Shown: positions 37,432 through 52,400, counted from the stretch's first letter. The stretch: 64,000 nucleotides of DNA from Mytilus californianus (GCF_021869535.1 NW_026262582.1:59842851-59906850); one strand, 5' to 3'. Notes: generated by a model from the letters alone, not told the origin. Numbers and translations: made by a program.

Positions 37432-40400
37432 ATGTTTCCATGCTTTCTAGCATATATGTGTTTGCACACGATAACAGGTCTAGATCTAAACGACCCTTTT
37501 GTTTATCCACGATATGTAACAGTCAACGTGTATGTACTAAATGTTTCTTTTTGTTATCATTTACTTTTAATATGTGTATTTTCGAAGGTATCAATTACAG
37601 GGGATTGAGGAAATATTCATTTTTCGTGGATATTTGATTTCGTGGTTATGCCAAAGTCTGCATACAAGTCTATATCAAATTTGTACCTAATGAATCATTT
37701 GAATTTGTGGTTCACCTATATCCCCAAAAATCAACGGAAATTGGTATCTAATGGATAATAATGGATCAAAAGTATTCAATGTTGACTAAGTTTGACTAGC
37801 TAAATTCATTTATTTATACAGCGTTAACTTTGTATGCTATACAATGGAATGTTATACTGAATTCGATATACTACATTTACCTTAACTTGAATAATCTAAT
37901 TTTTCAATAATCTGTTCGTTATTGATATTTACCATTATACAGCACATTAGGCAAAATTTCGTGCAGAAGTAGTTCGTGTTATACTATGATACATTCAATC
38001 ATACATACAAAGTGATACAGTGCTCTGAGTTGTATATAACACATATCATTGTAGTTGGTGAAATTGATTTTTTTACAATGCAAATATTCTCTTTTTGTTT
38101 TAGCAAATCCAAGAAAGTAGAAGTGCTAATTCCAAAATGTTGTCCTGACTTTTACCTAAAAATTGGGACATGCCAACGTAAGTTGATTTACTTTTGACAA
38201 TTGATTAGTTTTGTTGGGTTAATTTTATAACGTTTGTGTTGTTTAACACATTTAAGCGATTTTTGGTAGCATTAACAGTATAAACCTTGTGTTAGTATAC
38301 GACATTTTAAAGTAATAATGACACGACATTGACATGCACATGACTTTGCAAATTCCATTCACACAATGTATACTAGAACGAATCAGTGTTAACATACCAG
38401 AAGGTAACACGTGTTTCTGTCGTGGCATATTCTTGAGAGTGCATAACTTGAAAATTCAACAGAGAAGAATTGCAGTGGTTTTATATTTTGTATGAACATA
38501 CTTCTCACACTTTTTGATTAAAATCGGACATAATGAAAATTGTTCCGGATAAATGTCTCATGCTGACTGAAATTGACTGCTTACTAGAAGTCATGACCTC
38601 AACTACACCACTTGGAACCATAAGTTTAATGGTTTTCATGTTAACAGCATTCAAATAAAGAAAATCGTTAATAATGTCTAAATGTAAGTCAAGATATGAT
38701 ACAGTCATATCTGTATCTGTGGTCTACTTTATTTCAATTCCAATGCGTTCAACAGTCACAACATAAATTATATCGTGAGATAATTTCATCTATATAGGTG
38801 AACATAAAGGTAAAACATAATGTTAGCTTTTTTTTTATTCTTCATAAGAAGCTGTTTTATGAAGTCCGTCTCATGTGAATAATTGAACAAGTCAACAAGA
38901 AGAGGAGCACAGTAAATTTCAAACAGAAATGCCCATTGTTTATTGAAAAACACGTCTTCTAAAATGTAACAGATACAGATACGTTGTCAATGTAGATGAT
39001 GTCAGTTTTATAGATGTGTTTCCCTTTTGATGAAAAATTCAAATGTTCAAAATCTGAATTCGGCTCCCATGGGAATGCTGATTATTCGTTGAAAAACATG
39101 TTCCAAACGTAACAAATGTTGTTAGTCAAGAAATCAAAAATCTAGAGTATATCAGTTTAGAATATTTGTTTGGCTTGAATCAGAGTGTTTTTGTTACAAG
39201 ATAATATTAGTTCCTCCCTTTAACAAGATATGTGTATCTATATTGGTCGTTATTTCTATTAAAGAAAGTAACATCAATTCTTCCAGATTGTTTTTAAGTT
39301 TGAAATGGTGAATTATTGTGTGAATTTATAATACACTCATATGAATATGTATCTCATAATAAGTTGAAAAAATTGATTAAACAGACCTGGCACGTAGGTA
39401 AAAGAGAGGCGAAAGATACCAGAGTGACATTCAAACTCATAAATCGAAAATAAACTGACAACACCATGGCTAAAAAAGGAAAAGACCAACAGACAAACAG
39501 ACAAACAATAGTATATAAAACACAACATAGTAAACTAAAGACTGAGCAACACGAACCCCACCAAAAACTAGGGGTGATCTCAGGTGCTCCGGAAGGGTAA
39601 GCAGATCCTGCTCCACATGTATTTACAGTCCTTGGATGGTTTAAACTTCCCACTAACACCATACACCATTACACCATTCACCATACACTATTACACCATT
39701 ACACCATACACCCTGTGCCATTACACCATACACGTTACACCTTTGCACCATACACCTTACACATTACACCATAATGCAATTTATTTTCAAAGAAAAAGTG
39801 CGACTACAAAATTATTTATTTATTTTAAAAAATGGATTTTGACACAATATTGTAAATTAATGTATAAAATAAAAAATCAGTTCATAGTTTTAAATGTCGT
39901 GCACCATTCATTCACACCATTCCCGATCGCACGTTACACCATTACACCATTCCCCTTACACCATACACCATAGCACCATACACTTTCTACAATTGCACCA
40001 TATGCCATTCACCATTACACCATACACATTTTTTGGGGAAGTTTACACCATCCAAAAGCTGTACAATTACTGCAAACGTCAAGAAAAAGGTAATTTTTTA
40101 AATACTGTGTATGGCAACAGAAATTCAACTCACAATGATGAACAAATAGAAAGCGAACATTCGTTATAAAATCAAAAATATTATTGAAAACCATTCTATC
40201 ATTTAAAACCTCAATGCAGAATCACAATTCCAAAATGTTGTCCTGACTTTTACCTAAAAATTGGGACATGCCAACGTAAGTTGATTTACTTTTGACAATT
40301 GATTAGTTTTGTTGGGTTAATTTTATAACGTTTGTGTTGTTTAACACATTTAAGCGATTTTTGGTAGCATTAACAGTATAAACCTTGTGTTAGTATACGA

Positions 40401-43400
40401 CATTTTAAAGTAATAATGACACGACATTGACATGCACATGACTTTGCAAATTCCATTCACACAATTTATACTAGAACGAATCAGTGTTAACATACCAGAA
40501 GGTAACACGTGTTTCTGTCGTGGCATATTCTTGAGAGTGCATAACTTGAAAATTCAACAGAGAAGAATTGCAGTGGTTTTATATTTTGTATGAACATACT
40601 TCTCACACTTTTTGATTAAAATCGGACATAATGAAAATTGTTCCGGATAAATGTCTCATGCTGACTGAAATTGACTGCTTACTAGAAGTCATGACCTCAA
40701 CTACACCACTTGGAACCATAAGTTTAATGGTTTTCATGTTAGCAGCATTCAAATAAAGAAAATCGTTAATAATGTCTAAATGTAAGTCAAGATATGATAC
40801 AGTCATATCTGTATCTGTGGTCTACTTTATTTCAATTCCAATGCGTTCAACAGTCACAACATAAATTATATCGTGAGATAATTTCATCTATATAGGTGAA
40901 CATAAAGGTAAAACATAATGTTAGCTTTTTTTTTATTCTTCATAAGAAGCTGTTTTATGAAGTCCGTCTCATGTGAATAATTGAACAAGTCAACAAGAAG
41001 AGGAGCACAGTAAATTTCAAACAGAAATGCCCATTGTTTATTGAAAAACACGTCTTCTAAAATGTAACAGATACAGATACGTTGTCAATGTAGATGATGT
41101 CAGTTTTATAGATGTGTTTCCCTTTTGATGAAAAATTCAAATGTTCAAAATCTGAATTCGGCTCCCATGGGAATGCTGATTATTCGTTGAAAAACATGTT
41201 CCAAACGTAACAAATGTTGTTAGTCAAGAAATCAAAAATCTAGAGTATATCAGTTTAGAATATTTGTTTGGCTTGAATCAGAGTGTTTTTGTTACAAGAT
41301 AATATTAGTTCCTCCCTTTAACAAGATATGTGTATCTATATTGGTCGTTATTTCTATTAAAGAAAGTAACATCAATTCTTCCAGATTGTTTTTAAGTTTG
41401 AAATGGTGAATTATTGTGTGAATTTATAATACACTCATATGAATATGTATCTCATAATAAGTTGAAAAAATTGATTAAACAGACCTGGCACGTAGGTAAA
41501 AGAGAGGCGAAAGATACCAGAGTGACATTCAAACTCATAAATCGAAAATAAACTGACAACACCATGGCTAAAAAAGGAAAAGACCAACAGACAAACAATA
41601 GTATATAAAACACAACATAGTAAACTAAAGACTGAGCAACACGAACCCCACCAAAAACTAGGGGTGATCTCAGGTGCTCCGGAAGGGTAAGCAGATCCTG
41701 CTCCACATGTATTTACAGTCCTTGGATGGTTTAAACTTCCCACTAACACCATACACCATTACACCATTCACCATACACTATTACACCATTACACCATACA
41801 CCCTGTGCCATTACACCATACACGTTACACCTTTGCACCATACACCTTACACATTACACCATAATGCAATTTATTTTCAAAGAAAAAGTGCGACTACAAA
41901 ATTATTTATTTATTTTAAAAAATGGATTTTGACACAATATTGTAAATTAATGTATAAAATAAAAAATCAGTTCATAGTTTTAAATGTCGTGAACCATTCA
42001 TTCACACCATTCCCGATCGCACGTTACACCATTACACCATTCCCCTTACACCATACACCATAGCACCATACACTTTCTACAATTGCACCATATGCCATTC
42101 ACCATTACACTATACACATTTTTTGGGGAAGTTTACACCATCCAAAAGCTGTACAATTACTGCAAACGTCAAGAAAAAGGTAAATTTTTAAATACTGTGT
42201 ATGGCAACAGAAATTCAACTCACAATGATGAACAAATAGAAAGCGAACATTCGTTATAAAATCAAAAATATTATTGAAAACCATTCTATCATTTAAAACC
42301 TCAATGCAGAATCCAATACATGTCTAGTGTTTTGGTCATACTAATACTCTGTAGACATATCATCGGTGATGTGCGAAGAGTATTTTATCAACTTATCCAC
42401 ATTCCATTCAGGTTTACCTGGTGTGTGCATAAGTTATGCTAAGTGATCCTTTTATTTTACAAAGTTAACTTACTTTAAGTTTTAATTCTTAGCATCAAGT
42501 ACCTCTAATTAATAATCTTTAACTATCAGATCTGACAAACAGATCGTTTACAAACAGCTATGGTTGATTTTGCATATTATTGTCCCACGAACAATGTGAT
42601 GCGAGGGACATTAAAATAGCAAGAGTCCGTCCGTCTCGTGTTCATGCGTCTGTGTGTCGGTGTGTTCGTGCTTCCTTCTATTCCATCTCTTTTATGTATG
42701 CAATTCTTTATCAATTATATTCAAATCTATATCAAAGGTTTATATCAGCCATGTCTCTGACGTATTTGATAATCAGTGCAGATCAATTTTTTTTAAAAGT
42801 GTAATTTTCCGTGGAAATATAAATGGTGAATTGTATTGTAAGCACTCTTATGCCTAAATTTTCAAATAATTGTATCAAGGACTTGGTATAGTTCGATAAT
42901 CATCAAGGACCAGCTATTTTTACAGGAGTTATGATTCTTGGAAATGTATTTTATTTCTAAAATGACTTTAATAGCGATCTCCTGTCATCGTTTCGTGTAG
43001 GACATCTATGAAAAAGTTTTTTAAAAAAAGTGAAAAAATGTTTTTGGGTTACATGTATTGCCTATGGATAGATAACATATATGAAACGTTTGGAGAAATC
43101 GTAACGCTCGTCTTTTGTAACAGCCTGTCATGCTGGATATTACGATAATAAATGCACAGTAAAATGTCCACCAAACCATTACGACGTTCAGTGTAAACAA
43201 AATTGTAACTGTTCACCTGACAAGACATATCACCATGTACACGGCTGCATCTCTAAAAACGAATTGAACTGTTCGGAACGTATGTACATTTGGACTAATA
43301 ATTTCACCGTAACCATGGTAACACAAGTAAGCAAATAAGTGTTTTGAGGTTGATACTATTGCGGATTTCAGCAAAACTAAATTTAACGAACGATGCTCAA

Positions 43401-46400
43401 ACAATAGGTGAGCACTATATTTTCATTAAGGTCGATCATCGGTATATATTTTTTACAGATAGAATTTTCTTATACTTTGATAACGCTTTTTTTAACCAAA
43501 AAAAAGTTTTGATCACCTTGTATTTTTCAAGCTACAAGTCGTGCAAAATTGCCCAACTTTGCATAGATTATTCATGAAAAAACACTTTTTTTGTGATAAA
43601 ACATAAATCTATGAGATCGAATTTGATATAATATATGAGAAAATGGGGTTATCATATGTTTGAGAAAATAAAACGAAACACAATTGTCATAGAACTTGTT
43701 TTCTTGCTACAAGTAAAACAAGAAAAATTCGTTAACATTCCTTTATAAAAATTTTATCTCCAATTAAATGACTTAGGTGAAAAATTGATTCGAACAAAAC
43801 GAAATATTTGGGTTTTGTTTAAACAGTCAGAATAATGCAATAAATCACTAATTTTTCTTTATCAAAACAACGCATATTTAAGCAAGAAGCAAGACCGATT
43901 GTGTAGTGCTATTTTACAATCAAAGACGGTGGTCTACAGTTAATTACCTTAATGTGAAGACACCAACTTTAACCAATAAATACAAATTACGTCACTGAAA
44001 CAGAATCCAGCGACTAAGATAAACACACGACTTCTAATGAGCAAACATTCTTTGTACAGCAAACTACAGATGTCTATACAATGATACCTAGCTAATCATA
44101 TGTAAACAATACGCCAACAAAACAGAAACCATCGATAAAAATAACCACACGACATGCATTTATATATTAAGTTGATTATATGGAAAACGTGCAGTTTTCC
44201 TCAAAATGCATGTGTCTGTTCACTATATCAATGTCTACACCTAGTGACAAGTACAAAAACATGTAAAATATGTAAAATATTAACAATAAAAAATTATCCA
44301 AACCGACAGCCCTTACTATAACAAACAAACACGGACAAAGGACGTAACACATATTAAAGCTTTTCTATCACAGGGAAAGTTTTGTTCAACTTTTTAAAAC
44401 ATTTTGTTGTGAATGCTCTTTCTATGTGATTTCTGTATTATAAGTGCCATTTTTGTGTCAAAATTAGAAAAAAAACGAGCGTCGAACGAATAATAGTATA
44501 AATGAGTGTCGACAGCCAGTGGTCAAATCTGATAAATGTATTAAGACGATATAAATCAAGGCATAAAAAAAAAAAAAAGAAAAAAAAAAAAAAAAAAAAA
44601 AAATAGATGCCCAATTCGGCAATTGTATCTCTACAGTGATGATAACGGTCAAAATATTTGGATGTCCAAAACCTAATAAAAATGTTGAGTGTGATAAAAC
44701 ATAACTTTGAACTAAATTGCATTTGCAAGACAAGAAAATGCATTTAGTCGATAAACTGAATGTGTTTTTCTTGATTAGATATTGCTGTTTCTGAGCTAAA
44801 AAGCCAGCTGCTAAATAGTACAAATGATTGGTTTCAAACACCTAATCTTTCACACTCACAACGTAAATCTTAATCGAATCATTTAGTATGAACTATGAAA
44901 AGTGTCATTCTCAAAATGATTCTCATTTGTTTATTATTTATTTCATTTCACTAGTAGCAAGATAAAAGTCTTGAAACGGTCATTTTTGTCTGATCAAGTC
45001 TTAATCGACTGGACTTACCGCTAGAGAAAAACGTCAACTTTATGAAGACTTTTTCAGACTTTCAGACGCCGTTCCGATCGATAGTCCCATCAGTTAAATC
45101 AGTCCGTTAAGGCATGTCAAGATATACAAGACTGAATGTTTTAGCAAGCGAATAAGATATGTATAGACGGTTTTACACGAAATCAGACCAAACCTAACAA
45201 TAACTTTCAAATTTGTCAGACCGTGTTTAGATCCGTTCAGTATGGTAGTATGATACTACGAGTTACGCCCCTTCTGCTTGATGACACATTTTAAATTGAC
45301 AAAAATATATGCTAGAATTAAAAGCGTAACTTTCGAATAAATGAATAAAGAAAATCCTCTGTTGATTATTTATTTCTGTTGTTTTTTGTTGAGGAATTAA
45401 AAAAATATTCGTCTTTAAATGTCGTGTGTTTTATTTTCTAAAAAATGTTAGTTTATTTATTTATTTGTTAATTGTATATCGGCGAATAAAAGTTAACCAT
45501 TATTTGCTGAAACTTGTATTTTAAGATAAGGAATTTATACATGTATATTTCCTAAGGGTTATAAAAGTTACCCTCAGAAGCTATATCGTATTAAAAAAGA
45601 TTTGCAATAGACGGAAATTGCGTGTATTGGGAAATTGTCTTTTTTTTGTATGCAATCGTTACATCGTTACTTACAAAACATGTATATTATACACTAACCC
45701 TTACATGTTGTTAACCCGGCAGGTAAAAAATGTAGTCGTTTTTCCAAATAAGATGTGAACGGTAATAGATTTTCGTCTTTGAAAAACAGTAACTGGAAAT
45801 TTTAAACTTAACAATGTACATTTAAGGAGTTGTGGTATGATTGCCAATGAGAGTGCTATCTGCCATATTTCAAGTGAAGTGGACGTTAGCAATTTATTTA
45901 ACACATATTAAGTATGTTTTATGTTAGGTGCTACAATTCGTTATCTGTCGATACTTTCCTCGTAAGCTAGATATTTACTTTAGAGCATTTTATAAACTTG
46001 TTACTTTCGTGCATGTTATTTTGTAAAACTTGGACAAGTTTCTATTTTCTTAGCTTGTATTGTACAATATATTTCTAAACAATGATTTTTCAGTACCCAT
46101 ATTAATTTTAGTGTAATCAATGATTTATATAATAAACTAAAACAATAACCCACGAGATTCCAATCCTTCTTACTATAAAAATCCCTGATGTAATTTAGTA
46201 GGGTTGAGATCAATGGCACGTGCTAGTAATCAACCGGGTCAACAGGTAATAAACCCAATGATCCATAACGCATGAAAGGAGATTGGCAATTACATGACTA
46301 TTTTACAATTACATCTATCGTAGTATCATAGCTCAGTATGTATAGTTTAGGGTTCGAACAATATTATTATGGCTTCTTTCTGAACACTACAAATGACACA

Positions 46401-49400
46401 GTTAACCCTAAACATGAAGATATTACAAAATCCAAATTTGAGTAGACTAAGTCATTAAAAAGATTGGAGAATAGTTATAATAAGTAAAAACCCAAAATCC
46501 TGCAGGGGGCAGTATATTTTTACATCTTTTCTTTCGGAAATACATTATTTTTTTTTGTTCATAGTTATGTCCTTTGATACAAAATTTTACAAAAGTATGT
46601 ACAGTTCGGAAGTCTTTTTTATATCACGAATACAACATAGTCACAGCAGGGTCCAAATGTGATAAATGTGTGAATTTGTTGTATTTCAGCTACACATGTA
46701 AAAAGCTGAACGTATGGACAAAACTCTGTAAAGTCAATGATTTGTATAGTAATATCTTACTGTACAAATCCTTGGTAAAAAAAAACAGCATTGCCGTGAA
46801 AAAGATTTGAGATAGAAGAATTAGTAAAGTCATTAAGCACTAAGTAAATTACTATGTAAAGCAATACAGGTTCTGTAAGGTCTAGACCTATGTCAAATTT
46901 ATGTGATAAAAATCGTTCAAAAGGTGAATGTAGACGTGTCAATTCAACCGTGTCCGAACCACTTTCAAAGGATAACTGAAATAAACAAAATTGTGATTTC
47001 TTTTATGATGTGCGGCTGAATTCCGTAATTAAACAAAAGACGTTGATATAAACAAATATCGGTATCTCTCAGAATGTATTATAAAAATTCTCAATTTTAA
47101 TGTATTTCTAAGGATTTTTAAAGTAACAAATACAAATCCATGTTATCTTGAAATAAGCTTTTCGTGTCAAAAAAAGACATATAATAAAGAAATATGCAAG
47201 CAACTATTTTGGCTAGTAGTCCATATATGAAATCGCTTTAAACATATAGGTCTCAAAAAGAAGATTGCCAAATCAAATCTAGTCCGAAATTCATCTTTTC
47301 CTCCTTTGCAAGTGATTCGGACACGTTAAAATAGCGAAATGGCAACATGTCATCTGACATGTGCTAATTGCATGTACTAATTGAGGATAAAATACGGCAT
47401 CTTAGTCTAACAGGAATTAACAAATATAATATTTGCAAATTAACAAATCCAATCCACACGGAAAATCACTGTCACAATCCGTGACCACTGATTAATCACC
47501 AGATTTAACATAGATCACATTCATACGATTTTCAAACTAGCAATATATTCCAACAATCTCTTACAACTTAGGCACGCATATGTTTATGAAGCCTTTTCAT
47601 TATTTTAGAAATACAAAACTGTGAGCAATATTGTATATATAATACTACTGTTTTGGCATAGATACATCTTTCACTTATCCAAGACGTTTTTGAATCTCAC
47701 GTCAAATTTGCAATTTAGATTAACTCTTTGATGACAACACAATACTAAAGTAAAGACCATAAATGCCCGTGGAAATTTAAAGCAGAAGCCCAGCGGTGTT
47801 AATAAAAACAGAAAACTTTTCCTTTGTTACAAAAAAAATCTTGATACATTGGTAAAATAATATTGATTAATTGATTGATTGTTGGTGTTTAACGCCACTT
47901 AAAGCACTATTGTGCCATTTCGTGACGGTTATTTTATTTGCGGAGGAAGCCGGAATGCCCGGATAGAACTGCAGACCTTCGGTAGGAAAACTGATAATCC
48001 TAATCAATTAAGATTTGAGTCGAAAACTCCTGTCAAATGCAGGATACAACAGGCGAGTGACACACTGAATAGTCCGACTACTTAGATTACTCGGCCACCG
48101 AGGCCGCTTAGATAATAATGAATGATGACCCTAGAATTATTCAAATTTTGTTTTCATTTTTAAATTGCCATTTGCGACGTTTCCAACATAGCTTATCTAA
48201 TTTTGACTGCTGTGACTCGTTTAACGTTCAGCGACCAATGTCACTTGCTATACAGTGTGACATCTATCGAAATGATAACAAACAGTATACAATTGTTATA
48301 TCAAGAGCATTCCTTAATTCAAGTAATTGTGTTGAAACAGTCGTATATATACATGCTTTATTCCACGAGTTTTCCCGATGCAATTATATTTTATTAAATT
48401 TCATATTTGTTTTTTTTTCTCCGTTTACCATGAATGGAGAATTTAGAAATAAAGTAGGAACATAGATTATAGCCTAGCTTGGATTAAAACAATGTGCTTT
48501 GACTCAAGGACATAACTTTCTTGCTGTCGAAATATACCGTGTACGCTAAATTGTAGAAAAGGGAATTTGGTCCTATAAAGTTTACAAATACGAAAATGAA
48601 GAATTTCCTACCCCCAATCAAGACCCTCATAAAATAATACAGTTTAAGCAGAGACATGTATACACAGAGATTGGCAACTCCGTGAAATCCATTGAAATCA
48701 CGCGGCCCGGAATGAGATTATCGTCGATAATTATTCTACAAATCGGGGATGAATAACCCACGATAGCTAAACAAGAAAGGGAATGGGAACAAATTTATTT
48801 GGTTTTTCGACCCGATCAATCAGATTATTTTTTTCAAAATTTGACACTATAAGGTATGGGGGAATTTGCATTCAGACTATTTTTATTTTTGTCATCTGCT
48901 TGACCAGCATATTTTTTTTCAACAAATTGGGGATCAGAATATTTTTTTAGAAAAAAACCATAATCCCCCCTGGAAGTTAAATGGTCGTTCCCTAAATTAA
49001 CGTGCATTATTAGTGTTGTCGAAATCACTTGTTGCTGCCATGAAATATTGAATATGAATCTGTCATTATTTGGTTTTTTTTCGCTTTGTTTTTTTTCTTC
49101 AAGACTTAATATCACCGACTCTGATTAAAAACAATTTGTATCATATGTACACTAAAATGCTCTGCTGAACTGTAGAATTTAATTTTTTTATTTCATAGAC
49201 TACCGGAGTACTGCAACATTCTTATCTTTACTCTTTACTCTCGGAAGTGAATCTCGAGTTTGAAATGAGAAAGATTTGAAATTGTGCACAAGTTTTATCT
49301 GATCTTTTGTGGGTTTATGTTGTTCAAGTTAATTTTCGGTGCAGTGCTATGTGGGCTGTTATTATCTTTTCATTTGTTTTTGTTTTCTCTGTGTTACACG

Positions 49401-52400
49401 ACCTTGTACTTTTTGTATTGCCCCTTGACATCTCCTGCTTCTGTTTAAACCTTTACCACTAATATCTCATCTGGTTTTAATAAGATAGTGTCTCATTCCC
49501 GGAATTTGTTATACAGGAATTCATTTTAATATCAGTTTTTTATAATCATATAAACTGCTTGGTCTCTTCACACAACTTATTTTTAGGACGGAATGCATCA
49601 ATAGGTACATACATGTACCAAGTCACTGATATATAAGTACACATTATGTGCTTTTGACCTCCACAAGAATTCTTAAACATACATAGATGTGCAAAGAATA
49701 TTTTTGTCGTTGGATTGTTGTCTCATTGACATATACCTCACATTTCTTTTTGGTCGTATATCATCTGTGCCTTTTCAATGTATTGCAGAAAATATTTGCA
49801 TACACATTTTTCAAAACAGAAGAGGTGATATAGTGATCACAGAATGAGGACATGTAAAACTGAAACAACACAACAGATAAATACAAACAAGCACCATTGT
49901 AAAAGGACTGAAACAAACATAGATGCTGACCAATATGAGCCCATAAAGACTAATGAACAAGTAGAGTGAACATTTCTTGCTTCTTATTCAACACCTTTTG
50001 TCATGTCATGTAAACAATTAAATATGTTACTTTCCATAGAGAGGAAGGGATTTGTGAAACGAAATATTTTGCTATTTAGTACTGTCAAATTATATATTCA
50101 CAGGGGTGTTGTGGCATTTTCTCTTTTTTTACATTATGCTACCTTTATGCTACAAAGGTAGCATTTCCCATTTTCATGATGTACAAAGATATTATAGAGT
50201 GGCGTTCCAATGATAGTCATACATGTACATCATTGTCTCATTGGCAATCATACATGTACTACATCATCATATTGTTATACATATATGTAAAAACTATGTA
50301 TACTTTGTAAACGTAAAGAAGACAAATGAAGTTGAACACAAGATTTTTATTTGCATTTTTCCGGTATAGTTTCTGCACAACTGGCACTATATCACTTCTG
50401 CTTCAAATTCAATAGATTGAATGCAGAGTCTTGTATTTGTTTTTAGTTCAATGATGTCACCATCACTTGCACAAAAATCGCATACACGTGTACATCAAGT
50501 TTGGCATATGAACTACAATAATATGGTGTATATATGTCTCTGGTTTAAGATACGTTTTATTCTACGGAGTGCCTATTGTTCCGGCTAGCCGGATGCGCAA
50601 ATATTTAATATCAACAGAAGTGTCAAGTGGCGCAGAAAGTGTCCCGGGTGAGGTGTCGGATTGCAAACGCGCGTATGCAATGGACGTATTCATTAATCAT
50701 TATTATGTATGACCGAAATTATAGCATAATGGCAGTGAAAAGCTATTCTTCCGGGCGGCCAGGAAAATAGGCATTTTTGCTATTTTTTCGACTATTCTAT
50801 AGACAGATAGTATAATCTTAAATCTCATCATCTTCAGAGCATGTAAACACTGTTAAAATGGCAGAATTAAGTTACTAAAGGGATAATCAAACTACTAGTC
50901 GAAAACAAACTGCGCCACGGCAAAAGTCGACATAAAGACAAACTGTATTTTAGTGCCGACTTACAATATAGAATTTACACACTGGCTTCTTGACTCCGTG
51001 ACCATGAAAATACCAAATTAGATAACACAATTGTCTTCAAGTTGAATATTGTTTTTCTTTAAAACTATTTAAGTATTTCTTGTATTTGTATATTTGGCAT
51101 TATAGGAGGTAAGACAGCCTAGGTGCTGCGTGCAATCTTTTCTGATCACGTGGTACGATTTCAGCTCCCGTTTGGCAATTTTGAATAACGAAAAAGATCG
51201 ATTTTGTGCATTTTTTTATATTGCACTCATTAAAATTATAGCAAGTTTTCTCATAGAAAGAATTATTGATGATCGAAAATAACTTTTACATAAAATATTT
51301 AAGGATTGTTTACTTCTTTTTGAAAAATTATATCATTAATGTCCCATAGTGGCGGGAATTTGTGTTTGATCTCTGTAAAAATACAAGGCACCTATTTTTG
51401 CTAATATTTCTTTAGCTTGCATGTAAAAATCATTGCAATTTATACTAGTAAAAAAATATTTTGTTGTACCGAATAAAACTGAAACTCAATTAAATGAATA
51501 AAAAAACAACGAGTATTCGATTTATGTACAAACGAAATAAAATAAGTCCACCGGATTAAGCAGTTAAATAACGGGACAAATATTTATATTCCCAGCAAAA
51601 AAATACAATTACCAAATTCGTTTATTATATATACATTAGGAATATTGTATAATAATTACAACTGTATATTACTGCTCATGTTTATAATTTCAATCAACAA
51701 ATTTTGTGTGTCCAAGTGATGTTTCACACCATGACGGGCTTGTAACAAATGACACATATCACTGCGACCGAGACAAATCTCCGTGTAGAGTGTCGTCCCT
51801 CCTCTGACTTGACATATTACACATCTATATAATCTTAACATCGCGACCATTACAAGTAAGTCTGGGACTTTATATTGTCCTACACCTGTTTGACACTATA
51901 TTATGAATCTAGATCTAAATAAAGCTTTACCTCAAACAAAGACAAATTACTTAACATTATTCTTTGAAAAGAAAATATTTATGCATGTATTATTTATACA
52001 CATGCCTTGATTCTAAATTTCAATTATGCACTGCAGTTATTCGTAAAAAAAAAATTACTCAAATGGGTATTATACGCATGAACTTGTAAATAATTTACTG
52101 GTTTGGCTATATTGGTCAGAAAGTTGAAGATGAATTACAAGGCAAAATAGTATTTTTTTTTTCATATCTTATAAATTACAAATAAACGGCACAAGAAACT
52201 GTTTTTACTGCAAATTTATATGGGACATACACATGTACTATTTTATTTTTTTCAAACTATTTATACACATTTAGTGAGAAAAGTAAAAACGTACATGTAA
52301 CGGATATTTTTATTAACTCAAAATAGCATTTTTATCAGATTTATCTTGGACTATTATATTCAGTATAGTTAGTAAAATAGTCCCTGATTATATCAGTTAT

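Larger units (their letters stand above)
38128..40223 (+). repeat. Tandem duplication, unit 1 (about 2.1 kb)
   Basis: Unit 1 of a direct tandem repeat, starting 'aattccaaaatgttgtcctg' inside the CCPD exon and ending 'aacctcaatgcagaatc'. Offset to unit 2 is 2098 bp before the 8-bp indel and 2090 after. It contains the end of the CCPD exon, an RT relic, a 'YPSGAPE' tail and an ACACCAT-rich block. Confidence 0.92.
40226..42313 (+). repeat. Tandem duplication, unit 2 (about 2.1 kb)
   Basis: Differs from unit 1 by about five substitutions that I noticed (for example near 40465, 40742, 41992, 42112 and 42183) and one 8-bp deletion at about 41590. Identity is near 99.7 %. The event is either very recent or an assembly artefact from two haplotypes. 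Confidence 0.92.

Noticed and set aside
39584..40169. + strand ORF of 129 aa rich in His/Thr/Pro, repeated at 41674-42063
   Set aside because: It is the ACACCAT minisatellite read in frame, fused to repeat-tail antisense. No protein character.
44438..44841. Minus-strand ORFs with a Phe run
   Set aside because: The Phe run is the poly(A) tract read in antisense; flanks show no domain.
48118..48465. + strand ORF of 115 aa with several splice-like sites
   Set aside because: Immediately follows a mollusc repeat; no motif; any phase 0-to-1 reading (ending near 48322) is no better than chance.
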